A stretch of DNA of 64,000 nucleotides from Saccharothrix sp. NRRL B-16314 (GTDB lineage: Bacteria > Actinomycetota > Actinomycetes > Mycobacteriales > Pseudonocardiaceae): the NCBI RefSeq assembly GCF_000716595.1, contig NZ_JNXC01000029.1:29505-93504 (forward strand). Reading direction: 5' to 3'. Positions 16,275-24,622 of the stretch are shown piece after piece (the first letter of the stretch is position 1; every line of letters begins with the position of its first letter). A program made the translations under genes and the position numbers. A model generated the notes under the pieces. The model was not told the DNA's origin. It saw nothing but the letters and a program-made list of their open reading frames with translations, and did not search any database.

Positions 16275-16727
16275 ATGTCCCTGTTCACACGACTTGCGCG
16301 GATCGGCGTCACCGCCGTCGCGGTCGTCGCCGCCGCGCTCGCCGCGGTCGCGCCGGCCAGTGCCGCGCCGGCGGACACCACCATCATCAGCGAGCACATC
16401 GTCCAGGTCACGTCGGCCAACCACGCGCAGGTCATGCAGGTTTCGCAGACCAAGCTCGTGATCCTGGACTTCGGCGCCGAGTGGTGCAGCCCGTGCCGCC
16501 AGATGAAGCCGGTCATCGAGCGGCTGGCGGTCGAGTACAACGGCCGCTTCCTGCTCGGCGAGGTGGACGTGGACGTCAGCCGCGACCTGTCGTCCCAGTA
16601 CCGCATCCGCTACCTCCCGACCCTGGTCCCGGTCCGCAACGGCGTGGAGATCAGTGGCCGCACCGTCGGCTACCGCGGTGAGGCCGCCCTGCGGTCGTGG
16701 ATCGACGCCCAGCTCGCCAAGGGCTGA
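16275..16727 (+). CDS. Exported thioredoxin-fold protein
   Basis: 150 residues. A clear signal peptide (about 1-32, ending ASA-APA) is followed by a full thioredoxin domain with the redox motif WCSPC and the cis-proline segment RYLPTLVPV. It should act outside the cytoplasmic membrane in disulfide reduction or oxidation; no membrane partner such as CcdA is adjacent. GAGGAG lies upstream of the ATG. Close downstream of the rhodanese gene. Confidence 0.9.
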   Translation: MSLFTRLARIGVTAVAVVAAALAAVAPASAAPADTTIISEHIVQVTSANHAQVMQVSQTKLVILDFGAEWCSPCRQMKPVIERLAVEYNGRFLLGEVDVDVSRDLSSQYRIRYLPTLVPVRNGVEISGRTVGYRGEAALRSWIDAQLAKG

Positions 16728-16740
16728 TCCTGATGCGTCC

Positions 16741-16768
16741 GGCCGGCGTCTCCCGTGGGGCGCCGGCC
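16741..16768 (+). terminator. Short GC hairpin between thioredoxin and MFS genes
   Basis: GGCCGGCG (16741-16748) pairs with CGCCGGCC (16761-16768), 12-base loop, 13 bases after the thioredoxin stop. No T-tract, so termination may be partial. Confidence 0.45.
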
Positions 16769-16796
16769 GTTCGCCGCGAGGGAAGGGAATCCCGTC

Positions 16797-17948
16797 GTGC
16801 TGCCGTTGCGGGCGCTGCTCGCTCTCTCCGTCATCGTCCTGCTCGGCTGCCTCACCGAGGTGCTGCCGGCCGGGCTGCTGCTGGGCATCTCCGCGGACTT
16901 CGGGGTGTCGCCGTCCACCGCCGGGCACCTGGTCACCGGGTACGCGATCACCACCGCCGTCACCGCGATCCCGTTCACGGCACTGGTTTCCCGACTGCCG
17001 CGCAAACCGGTGCTGCTCGTGCTCGTGCTGGGGTTCGTCGTGACCAACCTCGTGATCGCGGTGTCACCGTGGTACCCGGTGGTGCTGGCCACGCGGATCG
17101 TGTCCGGCGCGATCACCGGCGTGATGTGGTCGCTGGTCGCCGTGTACGCCATGCGGATCGCGCCACCGGGGCTCTCCGGCCGGGCCCTGGCCGTGGCCAT
17201 GGCGGGCACGCCCCTAGGGTTCGCCGTGGGGGTGCCCGCGGGCACGGCGCTGGGCGAACTGCTCGGCTGGCGTTGGACTTTCGCCCTCATGGGTGCGATC
17301 GCCCTGCCGCTGCTGGCGTGGGTGGCGGCGGTGGTCCCGCCGGTCGCCGCCGAGCCGGTGCGGATCGGGGTGCGGGCCGCCCTGGCCGTGCCGGGCATGG
17401 GCTCGGTGCTGGTGATGGTGCTGACGTTCTCGTTGGCGCACAACGTCCTCTACACGTACCTGGGTCCGGAGCTGGCGCGTTTCGGTCGGGAGTCGTTGCT
17501 CAGCACGGCGCTGCTGGTGTTCGGCGGTGCGGCCGTCGTGGGCATACTCGTGGTCGGTGGCGCGCTGGACCGGTTCCCCCGCGGTGTGCTCGCGGTGTGC
17601 CCGGCGTCGGTCGTGGCGGCGGTGCTGCTGCTGGTGGTGGCGGACGGCGAACCGTCCCGCCTGCTGCCCGCGATGGCGTTGTGGGGCCTGGCTTTCGGCG
17701 GCGCGCCGACCGCGTTCCAGGCCGTGACGGCGATGGTCGCCGGTCGTACCGCGGACGCCGCGCAGTCCCTCACCATCGCGTCGTGGAACGGGGCCGTGGC
17801 GGGCGGCGCGGCACTCGGCGGTGTGGTCCTGGACCACGCGCCGGCCGCGTTGGCGTGGACGTCCGCCGCCCTCATGGTCCTGCCGCTGCTCACCACCGTC
17901 CGCTTGCCGCGCCGGATCGCGGAGGACGTGCCGGAGCGGGCTTCGTAG
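16797..17948 (+). CDS. MFS transporter, DHA1-like (Cmr/AraJ type)
   Basis: 383 residues with about 12 transmembrane helices. Resembles drug:H+ antiporter-1 proteins: PLRALLALSVIVLLGCLTEVLPAGLL at the N-terminus, SRLPRKPVLL in the loop 2-3 region, RIVSGAITGVMW (motif B/C region) in the fourth helix. The GTG at 16797 is preferred over an earlier GTG (16755) because GGAAGGGA is well spaced before it. It is followed 79 bases later by an MGT-type glycosyltransferase, a neighbour pair often linked with export and inactivation of small molecules. Substrate unknown. Confidence 0.88.
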   Translation: MLPLRALLALSVIVLLGCLTEVLPAGLLLGISADFGVSPSTAGHLVTGYAITTAVTAIPFTALVSRLPRKPVLLVLVLGFVVTNLVIAVSPWYPVVLATRIVSGAITGVMWSLVAVYAMRIAPPGLSGRALAVAMAGTPLGFAVGVPAGTALGELLGWRWTFALMGAIALPLLAWVAAVVPPVAAEPVRIGVRAALAVPGMGSVLVMVLTFSLAHNVLYTYLGPELARFGRESLLSTALLVFGGAAVVGILVVGGALDRFPRGVLAVCPASVVAAVLLLVVADGEPSRLLPAMALWGLAFGGAPTAFQAVTAMVAGRTADAAQSLTIASWNGAVAGGAALGGVVLDHAPAALAWTSAALMVLPLLTTVRLPRRIAEDVPERAS

Positions 17949-18027
17949 GCCGGTCGCAATTCGGTTGCGTGCTCGGCTCTCCGCCCGAAAGGCTGCCCCG
18001 AGGTCTCGACCGGTTGAGGAGGGTCTT

Positions 18028-19125
18028 GTGGCGCTGCTGTTCGTCACGCTGGCCGGGCACGGCCACATCACGCCGACGCTGGCCCTGGTCGAGGAGCTGA
18101 CGAAGCGCGGTCACCGGGTGGACTACGCGACCGGAGCGGAGAACGCCCAGGCGGTCACCGCGGCGGGGGCGGACTGGGTCGAGCTGCCGGCGCTCCGGCC
18201 GTACGCGCCGGTCGGTGGGGATGTCATGGCGGGCTGGTTCCGGCACTACTTCGCGGCGATGCGGGCGGTCCACCCGGTCCTGCTCGACCGCTGCCGGACC
18301 CACCGGCCCGACGTGATCTGCTACGACGCGACCAACTGGCCCGCCCGGATCGTCGCCCGGGAGCTGGACGTCCCGGCCGTGCGGTGCATCCCGCACCTGG
18401 CGACCAACGAGTCCTATGCGCTGCCTGTGCCCGACGCGGCGCACGTGATCGCCGACGACTGCGCGAGGTTCGCGGACCAGTGCGGGGTCGAGCTCGACGT
18501 GCGGAGCACGCTGGACGCGCCGGAGGAGCTGAACCTGGTGTTCCTGCCGAGGGAGTTCCAGCCCGCCGGTGAGACCTTCGACGAGACGTTTGAGTTCATC
18601 GGCCCGCTGCTCGGACGTCGTGCGGCCGAACCCTGGTCGCCCAAGTACCCCGACCTGCCACTGCTCTACGTGTCGCTCGGCTCGATCATGACCGACCCGG
18701 AGTTCTACCGGGCCTGCGTCGGGGCGTTCGGCGACGGGGCGTGGCAGGTGGCCGTGAACGCGCCCGACACGGGGCCGGTGCCGGCCACCGTCGACGTCCG
18801 GAGCTGGTTCCCGCAGCCCGCGGTCCTGCGCCGTGCCAAGGCGTTCGTGACGCACGCCGGGATGAACTCCACGATGGAGGCGCTGTACCACGGCGTCCCG
18901 CTCATCGCGTCACCGCGGACGCCCGAACAGGAGGCCAACGCCGACCGCATCCAGGAGCTCGGCCTCGGCGAGCGCCTGGAGGACGTCGGAGACCTGCGGG
19001 CGGTGGTCGAGCGGGTCACCTCCGACAGCGCCGTCCGGCGCAACCTCGACCGGATGCGTGCGGCCGTCCACGCCGGCGGGGGCGCTGAACGCGGTGCGGA
19101 CCTCGTGGGCGGATTGTCGGGCTAG
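18028..19125 (+). CDS. MGT-family (GT1) glycosyltransferase
   Basis: 365 residues, two Rossmann-like domains of the GT-B fold. N-terminal FVTLAGHGHITPTLALVEEL and the C-terminal nucleotide-sugar signature THAGMNSTMEALYHGVPLI with EQEANADRI are typical of the macrolide glycosyltransferase (MGT/OleD-like) family, which transfers glucose from UDP-glucose to antibiotics or other hydroxylated compounds. GTG at 18028 follows GAGGAGGG at ideal distance. Possible roles are self-protection, detoxification or tailoring; there is no macrolide cluster in the window. Ends convergent with the peroxiredoxin gene. Confidence 0.9.
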   Translation: MALLFVTLAGHGHITPTLALVEELTKRGHRVDYATGAENAQAVTAAGADWVELPALRPYAPVGGDVMAGWFRHYFAAMRAVHPVLLDRCRTHRPDVICYDATNWPARIVARELDVPAVRCIPHLATNESYALPVPDAAHVIADDCARFADQCGVELDVRSTLDAPEELNLVFLPREFQPAGETFDETFEFIGPLLGRRAAEPWSPKYPDLPLLYVSLGSIMTDPEFYRACVGAFGDGAWQVAVNAPDTGPVPATVDVRSWFPQPAVLRRAKAFVTHAGMNSTMEALYHGVPLIASPRTPEQEANADRIQELGLGERLEDVGDLRAVVERVTSDSAVRRNLDRMRAAVHAGGGAERGADLVGGLSG

Positions 19126-19174
19126 AGCACGGCGAACCGCCCACGTTGCGGGGCGCCGGCCGACAACCGGGCGG

Positions 19175-19642
19175 TCAGGCCGGGGTGCGCAGGGACGCGA
19201 TGGCCGCGGTGATCCCCTTCTTGTCGTAGCTGCCGGTCGGCATGGTGGCGCCGTGGGCGTGGCGGATGACGCCCTGGCGGTCGACGAGGATGCTGCCGGA
19301 CTGCTGCATCGAACCGAAGACCTTCCGGCTCAGGCCGATCATCTCGTGCGGGCTCTCGCGGCGGCCGGTGAGCACGGGGAACGGAATCCGGTGCTTCGCC
19401 TTCCACCCGGCCGCTTTCTCGCGGTCTTCCGGCACCGCCAGGAGGACGCGGACACCGTCGGCCGCCAGCTCGTCGGCGCGCTCGACGAGGTCCCGGACGT
19501 GCCTGTTGCAGACCGGGCACGACGTCGACCGCACGAAGAAGAGCAGCACCGCGTGCCCACCCTGGTAGTCGGACAGGCGGACGGTCTGCCCCGTGGTGTC
19601 TTCCAGCACCATCTGCGGTGCGGGTGAACCGGATTCGAGCAT
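19175..19642 (-). CDS. Peroxiredoxin-like (AhpC/TSA) protein
   Basis: 155 residues. Thioredoxin-like AhpC/TSA fold: LESGSPAPQMVLEDTTGQTVRLSDYQGG, then FFVRSTSCPVCNRHVRDL with a CxxC-type active site at about residue 43-46, and ILVDRQGVIRHAHG. It probably reduces peroxides through the first Cys; the CPVC arrangement is also seen in thiol-disulfide proteins. ATG at 19642 has GGGAG seven bases upstream. It lies 158 bases downstream of the ECF sigma gene on the same strand, so oxidative control by that sigma factor is plausible. Confidence 0.85.
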   Translation of the reverse strand: MLESGSPAPQMVLEDTTGQTVRLSDYQGGHAVLLFFVRSTSCPVCNRHVRDLVERADELAADGVRVLLAVPEDREKAAGWKAKHRIPFPVLTGRRESPHEMIGLSRKVFGSMQQSGSILVDRQGVIRHAHGATMPTGSYDKKGITAAIASLRTPA

Positions 19643-19680
19643 GGTGGTACTCCCTTTCGGGTCGGGTTGCCCAAGAAGTT

Positions 19681-19770
19681 CGGTCGAGGTCGATCGGGTC
19701 TGGTCGGTCGAGGTCGATCGGGTCTGGTCGGTCGGGTCCGATCGGGTCGGTCGGGTCTGGTCGGGTCGGA
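19681..19770. repeat. Short tandem repeat between ECF sigma and peroxiredoxin genes
   Basis: Two identical adjacent 24-bp copies (19681-19704 and 19705-19728) beginning CGGTCGAGGTCGATCGGGTC, followed by degenerate pieces built from GGTCGGGTC and GATCGGGTC up to about 19770. It occupies most of the intergenic gap, upstream of the peroxiredoxin ribosome site. Confidence 0.9.
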
Positions 19771-19800
19771 TGGCGGTGAGGTCGAGGGACCTCGTGCGTC

Positions 19801-20334
19801 CTAGACCCCGGTGCGCAGGCTGAGGCGCAGCGCGGTCCTGGCCCGGTGCAGGTGGGACTTCATCGCCGGGGTGCTCAGCCCGAGCGCGTCGGCGACCGTC
19901 GATCCCGGCCGGCCCAGCACGTCCCGCATGATCAGCACGCGGCGCTGGACGTCGGGCAGCGCCCGGATCGCCTCCGCGACCCGTTCGGCCTCCAGGCGTT
20001 TGAGGACTTCGTCCTCGGCCGACGCCGCACTGCCGGTGCCGACTTCGTCGTCGTGGTCGAACAGGCGCCGGGCCCTGCGCAGGCACTCGTGCCGCACGAT
20101 CCGGAACATCCAGGACGCGAGCGCCGCCGTGGCCCGCAGGGAACCGATCTTGCGGTAGAGGACGATCAACGCCTCCTGCGCGGCGTCCTCGGCGTCCTGC
20201 GGTGACGCGCACAGGTGCTCGGCGAAGCGCCGCACGTGCGGGTGCGCCCCGTGCACCACCGCGGCGAGCGACTCCGGGTCGCCGTCCTGCGCGGCCTTGA
20301 CGAGCTGCTCACTCGCCCATCCACGGTCGACCAC
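19801..20334 (-). CDS. ECF-type RNA polymerase sigma factor
   Basis: 177 residues from GTG 20334, which has GGAGG five bases upstream; the same frame continues to 20451, so a longer N-terminus is possible. Region 2 is recognisable (EDAAQEALIVLYRKIGSL and WMFRIVRHECLRRAR), and region 4 ends with RVLIMRDVLGRPGSTVADALGLSTPAMKSHLHRAR, the helix-turn-helix for the -35 element. It should redirect RNA polymerase to a stress regulon. No anti-sigma gene is adjacent; the next gene downstream is a peroxiredoxin. Confidence 0.9.
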   Translation of the reverse strand: MVDRGWASEQLVKAAQDGDPESLAAVVHGAHPHVRRFAEHLCASPQDAEDAAQEALIVLYRKIGSLRATAALASWMFRIVRHECLRRARRLFDHDDEVGTGSAASAEDEVLKRLEAERVAEAIRALPDVQRRVLIMRDVLGRPGSTVADALGLSTPAMKSHLHRARTALRLSLRTGV

Positions 20335-20646
20335 GTCCACCTCCACGGCACGTGGCGAACCCGTCGCACGTGTCCCTCGTGACGAAACATCGCCTATAAG
20401 AGCCTCCGGCGCCGCGAAAGGATTCACCGGGTAGGCCGTTCGGTGGGTCACTCCGCCGACACGGACCCGGGCGGCACGGGGGAGATGTCCGGACCACCGT
20501 GGTCGACCGTGCGGGTGCTCGGCGCGTAACGGCAGGTCAGCGCGGGGAGGCGCGGGGAGATCTCCCCGGAGGCGCGGCGGCGCTACGAAAACTACTCAAT
20601 GTTTCGTTGAAGTTTCGCTGAGTGACGTATAGGCTCAGGGGTGCTC

Positions 20647-20660
20647 TGGGAGCGCTCCCA
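20647..20660. promoter_or_regulatory. CebR-type (LacI family) operator upstream of LPMO gene
   Basis: The perfect 14-bp palindrome TGGGAGCGCTCCCA lies 50 bases before the LPMO start codon. This is the canonical box bound by CebR, the cellooligosaccharide-responsive repressor of cellulose degradation genes in Streptomyces. It predicts release of repression when cellobiose or cellotriose enters the cell. No cebR gene is in this window. Confidence 0.85.
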
Positions 20661-20709
20661 TATTGATCACACCGCCGCTCAATCATCCGGATTGAATGGA
20701 GGCACATCC

Positions 20710-21372
20710 ATGCGTATGCGCAGTACCTCCGGGTCTGTTGCCCGACGGCGTGGCATCATCGCCCTGGTCATCGGCGTGCTGGCGTGCACGTTCGTCGCGA
20801 CACCGACGGCATCGGCGCACGGCACCATCGTCGGACCCGCCACCCGCGCCTACCAGTGCTGGCAGAGTTGGGGCAGCCAGCACACGAACCCCGCCATGCA
20901 GCAGCAGGACCCCATGTGCTGGCAGGCTTTCCAGGCCAACGCCGACACCATGTGGAACTGGATGAGCGCGCTGCGGGACGGGCTGGGGGGCAACTTCCAA
21001 GGAGCGACCCCCGACGGTCAGCTGTGCAGCAACGCCCTCTCGCGCAACAACGCCCTGAACAACCCGGGCCGGTGGCGGACCACCAGCGTCGGCAGCAGCT
21101 TCACGATGCGCCTGTACGACCAGGCGAGTCACGGTGCCGACTTCTTCCGGGTCTACGTCAGCAAGAACGGGTTCGACCCGACCACCCAGCGCCTCGGTTG
21201 GGGCAACCTCGACCACGTCACGACGACCGGCAGGTTCGCGCCGGCCCAGAACATCTCCTTCAACGTCCAGACCAACGGCACGTACAGGGGACACCACGTC
21301 GTCTTCACGATCTGGCAGGCTTCGCACCTCGACCAGGCGTACATGTGGTGCAGTGACGTGAACTTCGGCTAG
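20710..21372 (+). CDS. Secreted AA10 lytic polysaccharide monooxygenase
   Basis: 220 residues. The signal peptide ends after SA at residue 36, leaving His37 as the mature N-terminus (HGTIVGP), the first ligand of the copper histidine brace. A second His in YDQASHGADFFRVYVSKNGFD is the probable other ligand. FFRVYVSK and HHVVFTIWQASH are typical of AA10. It oxidatively cuts crystalline cellulose or chitin. There is no carbohydrate-binding module. ATG at 20710 follows GGAGG by seven bases. The CebR-type operator just upstream favours cellulose as substrate and cellooligosaccharide induction. Confidence 0.93.
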   Translation: MRMRSTSGSVARRRGIIALVIGVLACTFVATPTASAHGTIVGPATRAYQCWQSWGSQHTNPAMQQQDPMCWQAFQANADTMWNWMSALRDGLGGNFQGATPDGQLCSNALSRNNALNNPGRWRTTSVGSSFTMRLYDQASHGADFFRVYVSKNGFDPTTQRLGWGNLDHVTTTGRFAPAQNISFNVQTNGTYRGHHVVFTIWQASHLDQAYMWCSDVNFG

Positions 21373-21642
21373 GAGTCCGGCCGATCGAACGGTTCGACGA
21401 CCCGGTCCGGCGCAGGCAGTCCCTGTCGCCGGGCCGGGTCTTCGTCCGGGTGGAACCAGGCCGCGCGAGCGTGGCGGGTGTCGGCCACTCGCACGCACGT
21501 GTGCCGCGTCGAATGCGTCGAGTGAATTCGACCGGACAATTCGATGTCTTGTTTGGGGTTCTGCGTCGGAATGGCCGTTGATTCCCCTGGTGCTTTCCGT
21601 AGCGTCGCGACAGCACGGGTTCGCCAGCGGAGAGGAAGCACC

Positions 21643-22704
21643 ATGGCCGGAAAACCGCACCTGCTCCCCGCCTTCGCGGCCGTCGTGGCGCTCGGCGCGC
21701 TGGTCGGATCAGCGATCACCGCGGCACAGGCCGCCCCCGACGCCGCGCCGGCGGTGGTGAAGGTGATGCCCCTGGGCGACTCCATCACCGACGGCTTCAA
21801 CGTGCCCGGCGGGTACCGCGTCGACCTGTGGCAGAAGCTCACCGCCGGTGGTCACGCCGTCGACTTCGTCGGCTCGATGGCCAACGGCCCGAGCAGCCTG
21901 GGCGACCGCGACCACGAAGGCCACTCCGGGTGGACGATCGCCCAGGTCGACGGCAACGTCGTCAACTGGCTGCGCACCTACACCCCGCAGACGATCCTGC
22001 TGCACATCGGCACCAACGACATCCTGCACACCGACCCCGCCGGCGCGCCGGCCCGGCTGTCGGCGCTGATCGACAAGATCACCACCCAGGCGCCCGGCGC
22101 CCACCTGTTCGTGGCCACCATCGTCCCGCTGCCCTCCGCCGACCAGGCGGTGCGAACGTTCAACGCGGCCGTCCCCGGCATCGTGCAGAGCAAGGTCGAC
22201 GCGGGCAGGAAGGTCCACCTGGTCGACATGTACCGGGCGTTGACCGGCGCCGACCTCGCCGACGGGATCCACCCCAACACCGGCGGCTACAGCAAGATGG
22301 CGACCGCCTGGCACAACGCCCTGCTGTCGGTGCCGGACAGCATCGGCGGCGGCCCGACCACAACCACCACAACCACAACCACCACCACGACGACCACGAC
22401 GGTCGTGCCGGGGGCGTGCGTGGCCACCCACCGCATCGTCGGCACGTGGCAAGGCGGTTTCCAGGCCGAGGTCAAGGTGACGGCGGGGACGTCCGCGATC
22501 AGCGGTTGGACGGTGCGGTGGACCGCGCCTCCCGGGCAGGCGGTCAACCAGGTGTGGGGTGGTGTGTCCACCGGCAGCGGGTCGTCGGTGGCGGTGCGCA
22601 ACGCCGACTGGAACGGTGCGCTGGCAGCCTCCGCCTCGACGACGTTCGGCTACATCGCCGGCGGCACACCGGGTGCGGCGGTGTTCTCGTGCACCAGCCC
22701 CTGA
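21643..22704 (+). CDS. Secreted SGNH/GDSL esterase with C-terminal CBM2
   Basis: 353 residues. Signal peptide about 1-30. The SGNH hydrolase domain (about 38-235) has block I GDSITDGFN, block III GTNDILH and block V DGIHPN, i.e. catalytic Ser, oxyanion Asn and Asp/His. A run of 15 threonines (residues 239-253) links to a cellulose-binding family 2 module (CVATHRIVGTWQGGFQAEVKV to the closing Cys). Likely deacetylates or de-esterifies plant polysaccharide while bound to cellulose. GGAGAGGAA precedes ATG 21643. The next gene has the same parts in reverse order. Confidence 0.9.
   Translation: MAGKPHLLPAFAAVVALGALVGSAITAAQAAPDAAPAVVKVMPLGDSITDGFNVPGGYRVDLWQKLTAGGHAVDFVGSMANGPSSLGDRDHEGHSGWTIAQVDGNVVNWLRTYTPQTILLHIGTNDILHTDPAGAPARLSALIDKITTQAPGAHLFVATIVPLPSADQAVRTFNAAVPGIVQSKVDAGRKVHLVDMYRALTGADLADGIHPNTGGYSKMATAWHNALLSVPDSIGGGPTTTTTTTTTTTTTTTVVPGACVATHRIVGTWQGGFQAEVKVTAGTSAISGWTVRWTAPPGQAVNQVWGGVSTGSGSSVAVRNADWNGALAASASTTFGYIAGGTPGAAVFSCTSP
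22357..22401 (+). repeat. ACC/ACA microsatellite encoding poly-threonine linker
   Basis: Fifteen consecutive Thr codons mixed from ACC, ACA and ACG, within the SGNH-CBM2 gene. Encodes a flexible, probably O-glycosylated linker. Confidence 0.95.
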
Positions 22705-22776
22705 CTGATCAGCCGCTGTCGCGGATCAGGCCGGTCGTAGCCCGGTGATCCTCTTCTGACCTCGGAAGGACGCAGA

Positions 22777-24267
22777 ATGCACGTCACCCGTCATGGAAGC
22801 CGGTTGGCTGCCGCCATCGGCATCGTCACCGCGGTAACCGCCGCCGTCACGCTCGCCACGATCCCCGCCCAGGCCGCGGCGGGCTGCCGGGTGAGCTACC
22901 AGGTCGGCAGCCAGTGGCCGGGCGGCTTCAGCGCGAACGTGAACGTCACCAACCTCGGCGACCCGGTCCCGAGCTGGCGGCTGACGTGGTCCTTCGCCGC
23001 CGGTCAGGCCGTCACCCAGCTCTGGGGCGGCACGGCGGCGCAGTCCGGCGCCCGGGTCACGGTCGACAACGCGAGCTGGAACGGTTCCCTGGCGACCGGG
23101 GCGAGCGCCGGGATCGGGTTCAACGGCTCGTGGAACTCCTCGAACCCCGTGCCCACCGACTTCGCGCTCAACGGCACCCCGTGCAACGGCACCACCACCA
23201 CGACAACAACGACGACGACCACGACAACAACGACAACGACAACGACCACGTCCACCCCACCCACGGACGTCCTGGCGCAAGCGCACACCGTGGGCCGGGT
23301 GAAGGTCGACGGCACTGCCGCGCAGTACACGTGGCCGGGCGTCTACTTCGAGGGGCGTTTCCGCGGCACCGGCGTCGGGATCGTGCTCGACGACGCCCAC
23401 AACGACTACGACGTCCAGGTCGACGGCGCCACGGTCGCCACCCTGGTGACCCCCGGCCGCATCACCCACCAGGTCCAGGGCCTGACCGACGCCGAGCACA
23501 CCGTGCGGCTGGTCAAGCGCACCGAAAGCCCTTGGGCCGCGGGCCAGTTCGGCGGTTTCGTCGCCGCTCCCGGTGGTGCGATCCTCGCCAAACCGACCGC
23601 GCGCACCCGGCAGATCGAGTTCATCGGCGACTCACTGACCGCCGGCTACGGCAACACGTCCACCACCCGGGACTGCTCGGCCAACGGCGGGGTCAACCGC
23701 AACACCAACACCGACCTGAGCTTCGGCGCCCTCACCGCCCGCTGGCTGAACGCCGACTACCAGGTGAACGCCCACTCGGGCCGCGGCATGGTCCGCAACT
23801 ACAACGGCGGCGAACCGGGCATCGACTTCCGCACCGGCTACGACCGCGCCCTCCAGCACGTCCCCGGCGACGTCTGGCGCAACCCCGGCACCTGGCGACC
23901 GCAGCTCGTCGTGGTCGGCCTGGGCACCAACGACTTCTCCACCGCGATCAACCCCGGCGAGCCCTGGACGTCCGACAGCCTCGTCACCGCCTACAAGAGC
24001 GCCTACCAGGGCTTCATCGACAAGCTCCGGACCCGGTACGGCTCCGACGCGGTCATCGTCGTCAGCGCCACGAACCTGTTCGCCCAGACGGCCGAGCAGG
24101 TCGTCCGGGACCGCAACGCGCGCGGCGACGATCGGGTCCGGTTCTGGAACAACGACGACCCGCGACTGGACCGCCTCGGCTGCGACTGGCACTTCTCCCT
24201 CAACGACCACCGGCTCATCTCCGGGCTGCTCACCGACTACGTCGCCACCCTCCCGATCACCTGGTGA
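22777..24267 (+). CDS. Secreted CBM2-linked CE2-type carbohydrate esterase
   Basis: 496 residues. Signal peptide about 1-33, CBM2 about 34-130 (CRVSYQVGSQWPGGFSANVNV), 20-threonine linker 139-158, a beta-sandwich domain about 165-275, then an SGNH domain with GDSLTAGYG, GLGTNDFS and CDWHFSLNDH. This arrangement of jelly-roll plus SGNH with a CDWH motif fits carbohydrate esterase family 2 acetylxylan esterases. It would remove acetyl groups from xylan or mannan outside the cell. It follows the SGNH-CBM2 gene by 72 bases and shares its direction, so the two may be co-transcribed. Confidence 0.9.
   Translation: MHVTRHGSRLAAAIGIVTAVTAAVTLATIPAQAAAGCRVSYQVGSQWPGGFSANVNVTNLGDPVPSWRLTWSFAAGQAVTQLWGGTAAQSGARVTVDNASWNGSLATGASAGIGFNGSWNSSNPVPTDFALNGTPCNGTTTTTTTTTTTTTTTTTTTTSTPPTDVLAQAHTVGRVKVDGTAAQYTWPGVYFEGRFRGTGVGIVLDDAHNDYDVQVDGATVATLVTPGRITHQVQGLTDAEHTVRLVKRTESPWAAGQFGGFVAAPGGAILAKPTARTRQIEFIGDSLTAGYGNTSTTRDCSANGGVNRNTNTDLSFGALTARWLNADYQVNAHSGRGMVRNYNGGEPGIDFRTGYDRALQHVPGDVWRNPGTWRPQLVVVGLGTNDFSTAINPGEPWTSDSLVTAYKSAYQGFIDKLRTRYGSDAVIVVSATNLFAQTAEQVVRDRNARGDDRVRFWNNDDPRLDRLGCDWHFSLNDHRLISGLLTDYVATLPITW
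23191..23250 (+). repeat. Poly-threonine-coding microsatellite (20 codons)
   Basis: Sixty bases of ACC/ACG/ACA codons in frame within the CBM2-CE2 gene; similar tracts at 22357-22401 and 63200-63229 lie in other CBM2 enzymes of the window. Confidence 0.95.
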
Positions 24268-24622
24268 ACCGGGCGGACCGGCTGCCGATCCCGGCGCTGT
24301 GACAGGCGGCGGTGGTCGGCAGACCGGTCCCGCGGTGGTCGCCCTGGTGGACGTCGCGGTGCCGGCCGCCCGGCCGACGGTGCCCACGTCGGCACGGCGC
24401 CCACCCGCCACCGGTCCGGTCGTGAACGTCGAGGCGGCCCGGTCCGGGCCGCCCACTCGAACCCGGAAATGCGGATATGTCATTCGGGATCGCTATGGGT
24501 TTGCCTTTCGGATTGGCTGGAACATGTCGCGGCGGTCCGTTCCCATTCATGGTCGGTGACGTTCCGCTTCGCGGAGCGCACACTCTGCCTCACGCACGGT
24601 GAAGGTTGCGCGCTATCTCGTG
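24268..24622. other. Intergenic region between convergent CE2 esterase and TetR genes
   Basis: Holds a strong hairpin at 24433-24453 and otherwise no convincing gene or repeat. The local composition is AT-richer from about 24470 to 24545. Confidence 0.55.
24433..24453. terminator. GC-rich hairpin downstream of CE2 esterase gene
   Basis: Perfect 9-bp stem: GGCGGCCCG (24433-24441) with CGGGCCGCC (24445-24453), GTC loop. It is 166 bases past the esterase stop and can act on either convergent transcript; no T-tract. Confidence 0.5.

Noticed and set aside
18028..19125. Part of a macrolide biosynthetic cluster
   Set aside because: MGT-type glycosyltransferases are common as stand-alone detoxification genes, and no polyketide synthase or deoxysugar genes are near.
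24268..24622. Small gene in the gap after the CE2 esterase
   Set aside because: Short open frames here lack ribosome sites and conserved-looking sequence; the gap is better explained as terminator plus spacer.
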